Shown here piece after piece: positions 13,304 through 13,444 of a stretch of DNA of 13,444 nucleotides. The DNA is from Deltaproteobacteria bacterium (GTDB lineage Bacteria > Desulfobacterota > DSM-4660 > Desulfatiglandales > Desulfatiglandaceae): contig JAFCZI010000024.1 of assembly GCA_019314425.1 (NCBI GenBank), positions 1 through 13,444 on the forward strand, written 5' to 3'. The notes under the pieces are model-generated. The model did not search any database, had not been told where the DNA came from, and was given only the letters and a program-made list of their open reading frames with translations. A program made the translations under genes and the position numbers. Each line of letters starts with the position of its first letter. Positions within the stretch are counted from its first letter, which is position 1.

Positions 13304-13444
13304 TTACCACATTGATTTTTCATAATTTTCTAAAATATTTTGATCTTTTGTCACTAAAATATCACGATCTACGGTTGCATTAGCAACAATAATACGGTCA
13401 AACGGATCACGGGCCCAAGAAATGTCTAAAGCACCACTTGCAAT
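13304..13444 (-). CDS. C-terminal end of a PIN-domain (VapC-like) toxin, 5' part beyond the window
   Basis: Reading the minus strand from the right edge gives 46 residues and a TAA at 13304-13306. The segment SWARDPFDRIIVANA followed by DRDILVTKDQNIL matches the C-terminal half of PIN-domain ribonucleases of VapBC toxin-antitoxin modules, including the late acidic residues (Asp in RDPFDR and Asp in TKD) that bind the catalytic metal. The start, the first acidic residues and any vapB antitoxin gene lie outside the window to the right. Codon use is strongly A/T-ending (ATT, GAT, TTA, AAA), unlike the glg genes, which suggests recent acquisition. Confidence in the PIN family is good; whether the module is intact cannot be seen. 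Confidence 0.7.
   Translation of the reverse strand: MASGALDISWARDPFDRIIVANATVDRDILVTKDQNILENYEKSMW

Noticed and set aside
1..13444. tRNA, rRNA, CRISPR array or prophage attachment site
   Set aside because: I looked across the intergenic regions and found no cloverleaf, no regularly spaced repeats and no integrase or tRNA-end duplication.

Overview
The window looks like a chromosomal stretch from an anaerobic Desulfobacterota bacterium, most plausibly a Desulfobacteraceae-like sulfate reducer. This is inferred from gene content: an ethylbenzene-dehydrogenase-type heme domain, a GGGtGRT protein beside a NifU-like scaffold, a eukaryotic-type branching enzyme, and dispersed palindromic repeats. 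No rRNA or other taxonomic marker is present. All genes except the last have similar, moderate base composition. The fragment at the right edge is visibly AT-rich.

Layout, left to right. (1) The 3' end of an EB_dh-type heme-binding protein (+) meets a convergent lipoprotein gene of unknown function (-), which has a readable promoter at 1065-1092. (2) A 145-bp foldback element (1120-1264) sits just before a two-gene operon (+): a NifU/IscU-like Fe-S scaffold and the GGGtGRT protein. (3) Converging on it is a two-gene minus-strand operon: queF (queuosine pathway preQ0 reductase) followed by a Ste24-type M48 membrane protease. (4) A gene-poor interval (about 4657-5153) holds a 31-bp hairpin element, a promoter, a 24-codon Ala/Val-rich leader ORF and two mutually exclusive hairpins, the second a terminator. 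It ends at a PLP aminotransferase gene. This has the architecture of a ribosome-mediated attenuator and is the most interesting signal in the window. (5) A minus-strand glycogen cluster glgP-glgA-glgB (phosphorylase, synthase, branching enzyme) is tightly packed, with a YkgJ-type cysteine-cluster gene upstream. (6) A second copy of the foldback element (13137-13280) lies in the same orientation about 12 kb from the first. It is followed by the C-terminal end of an AT-rich PIN-domain (VapC-like) gene that runs off the right edge.

How the genes work together: GlgA elongates alpha-1,4-glucan, GlgB adds alpha-1,6 branches and GlgP releases glucose-1-phosphate, so the cluster covers synthesis and breakdown of a glycogen-type reserve. 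No glgC (sugar-nucleotide supply) or debranching enzyme is present here. The aminotransferase belongs to the AlaA/AvtA-like group of fold-type I enzymes. If it makes alanine or valine, the Ala/Val codons of its leader would be the expected sensor. The scaffold/GGGtGRT pair is a conserved but functionally unresolved module. Gene-free stretches above about 200 bases: 1029-1286 (promoter plus repeat), 4657-5153 (described above) and 13099-13303 (repeat).
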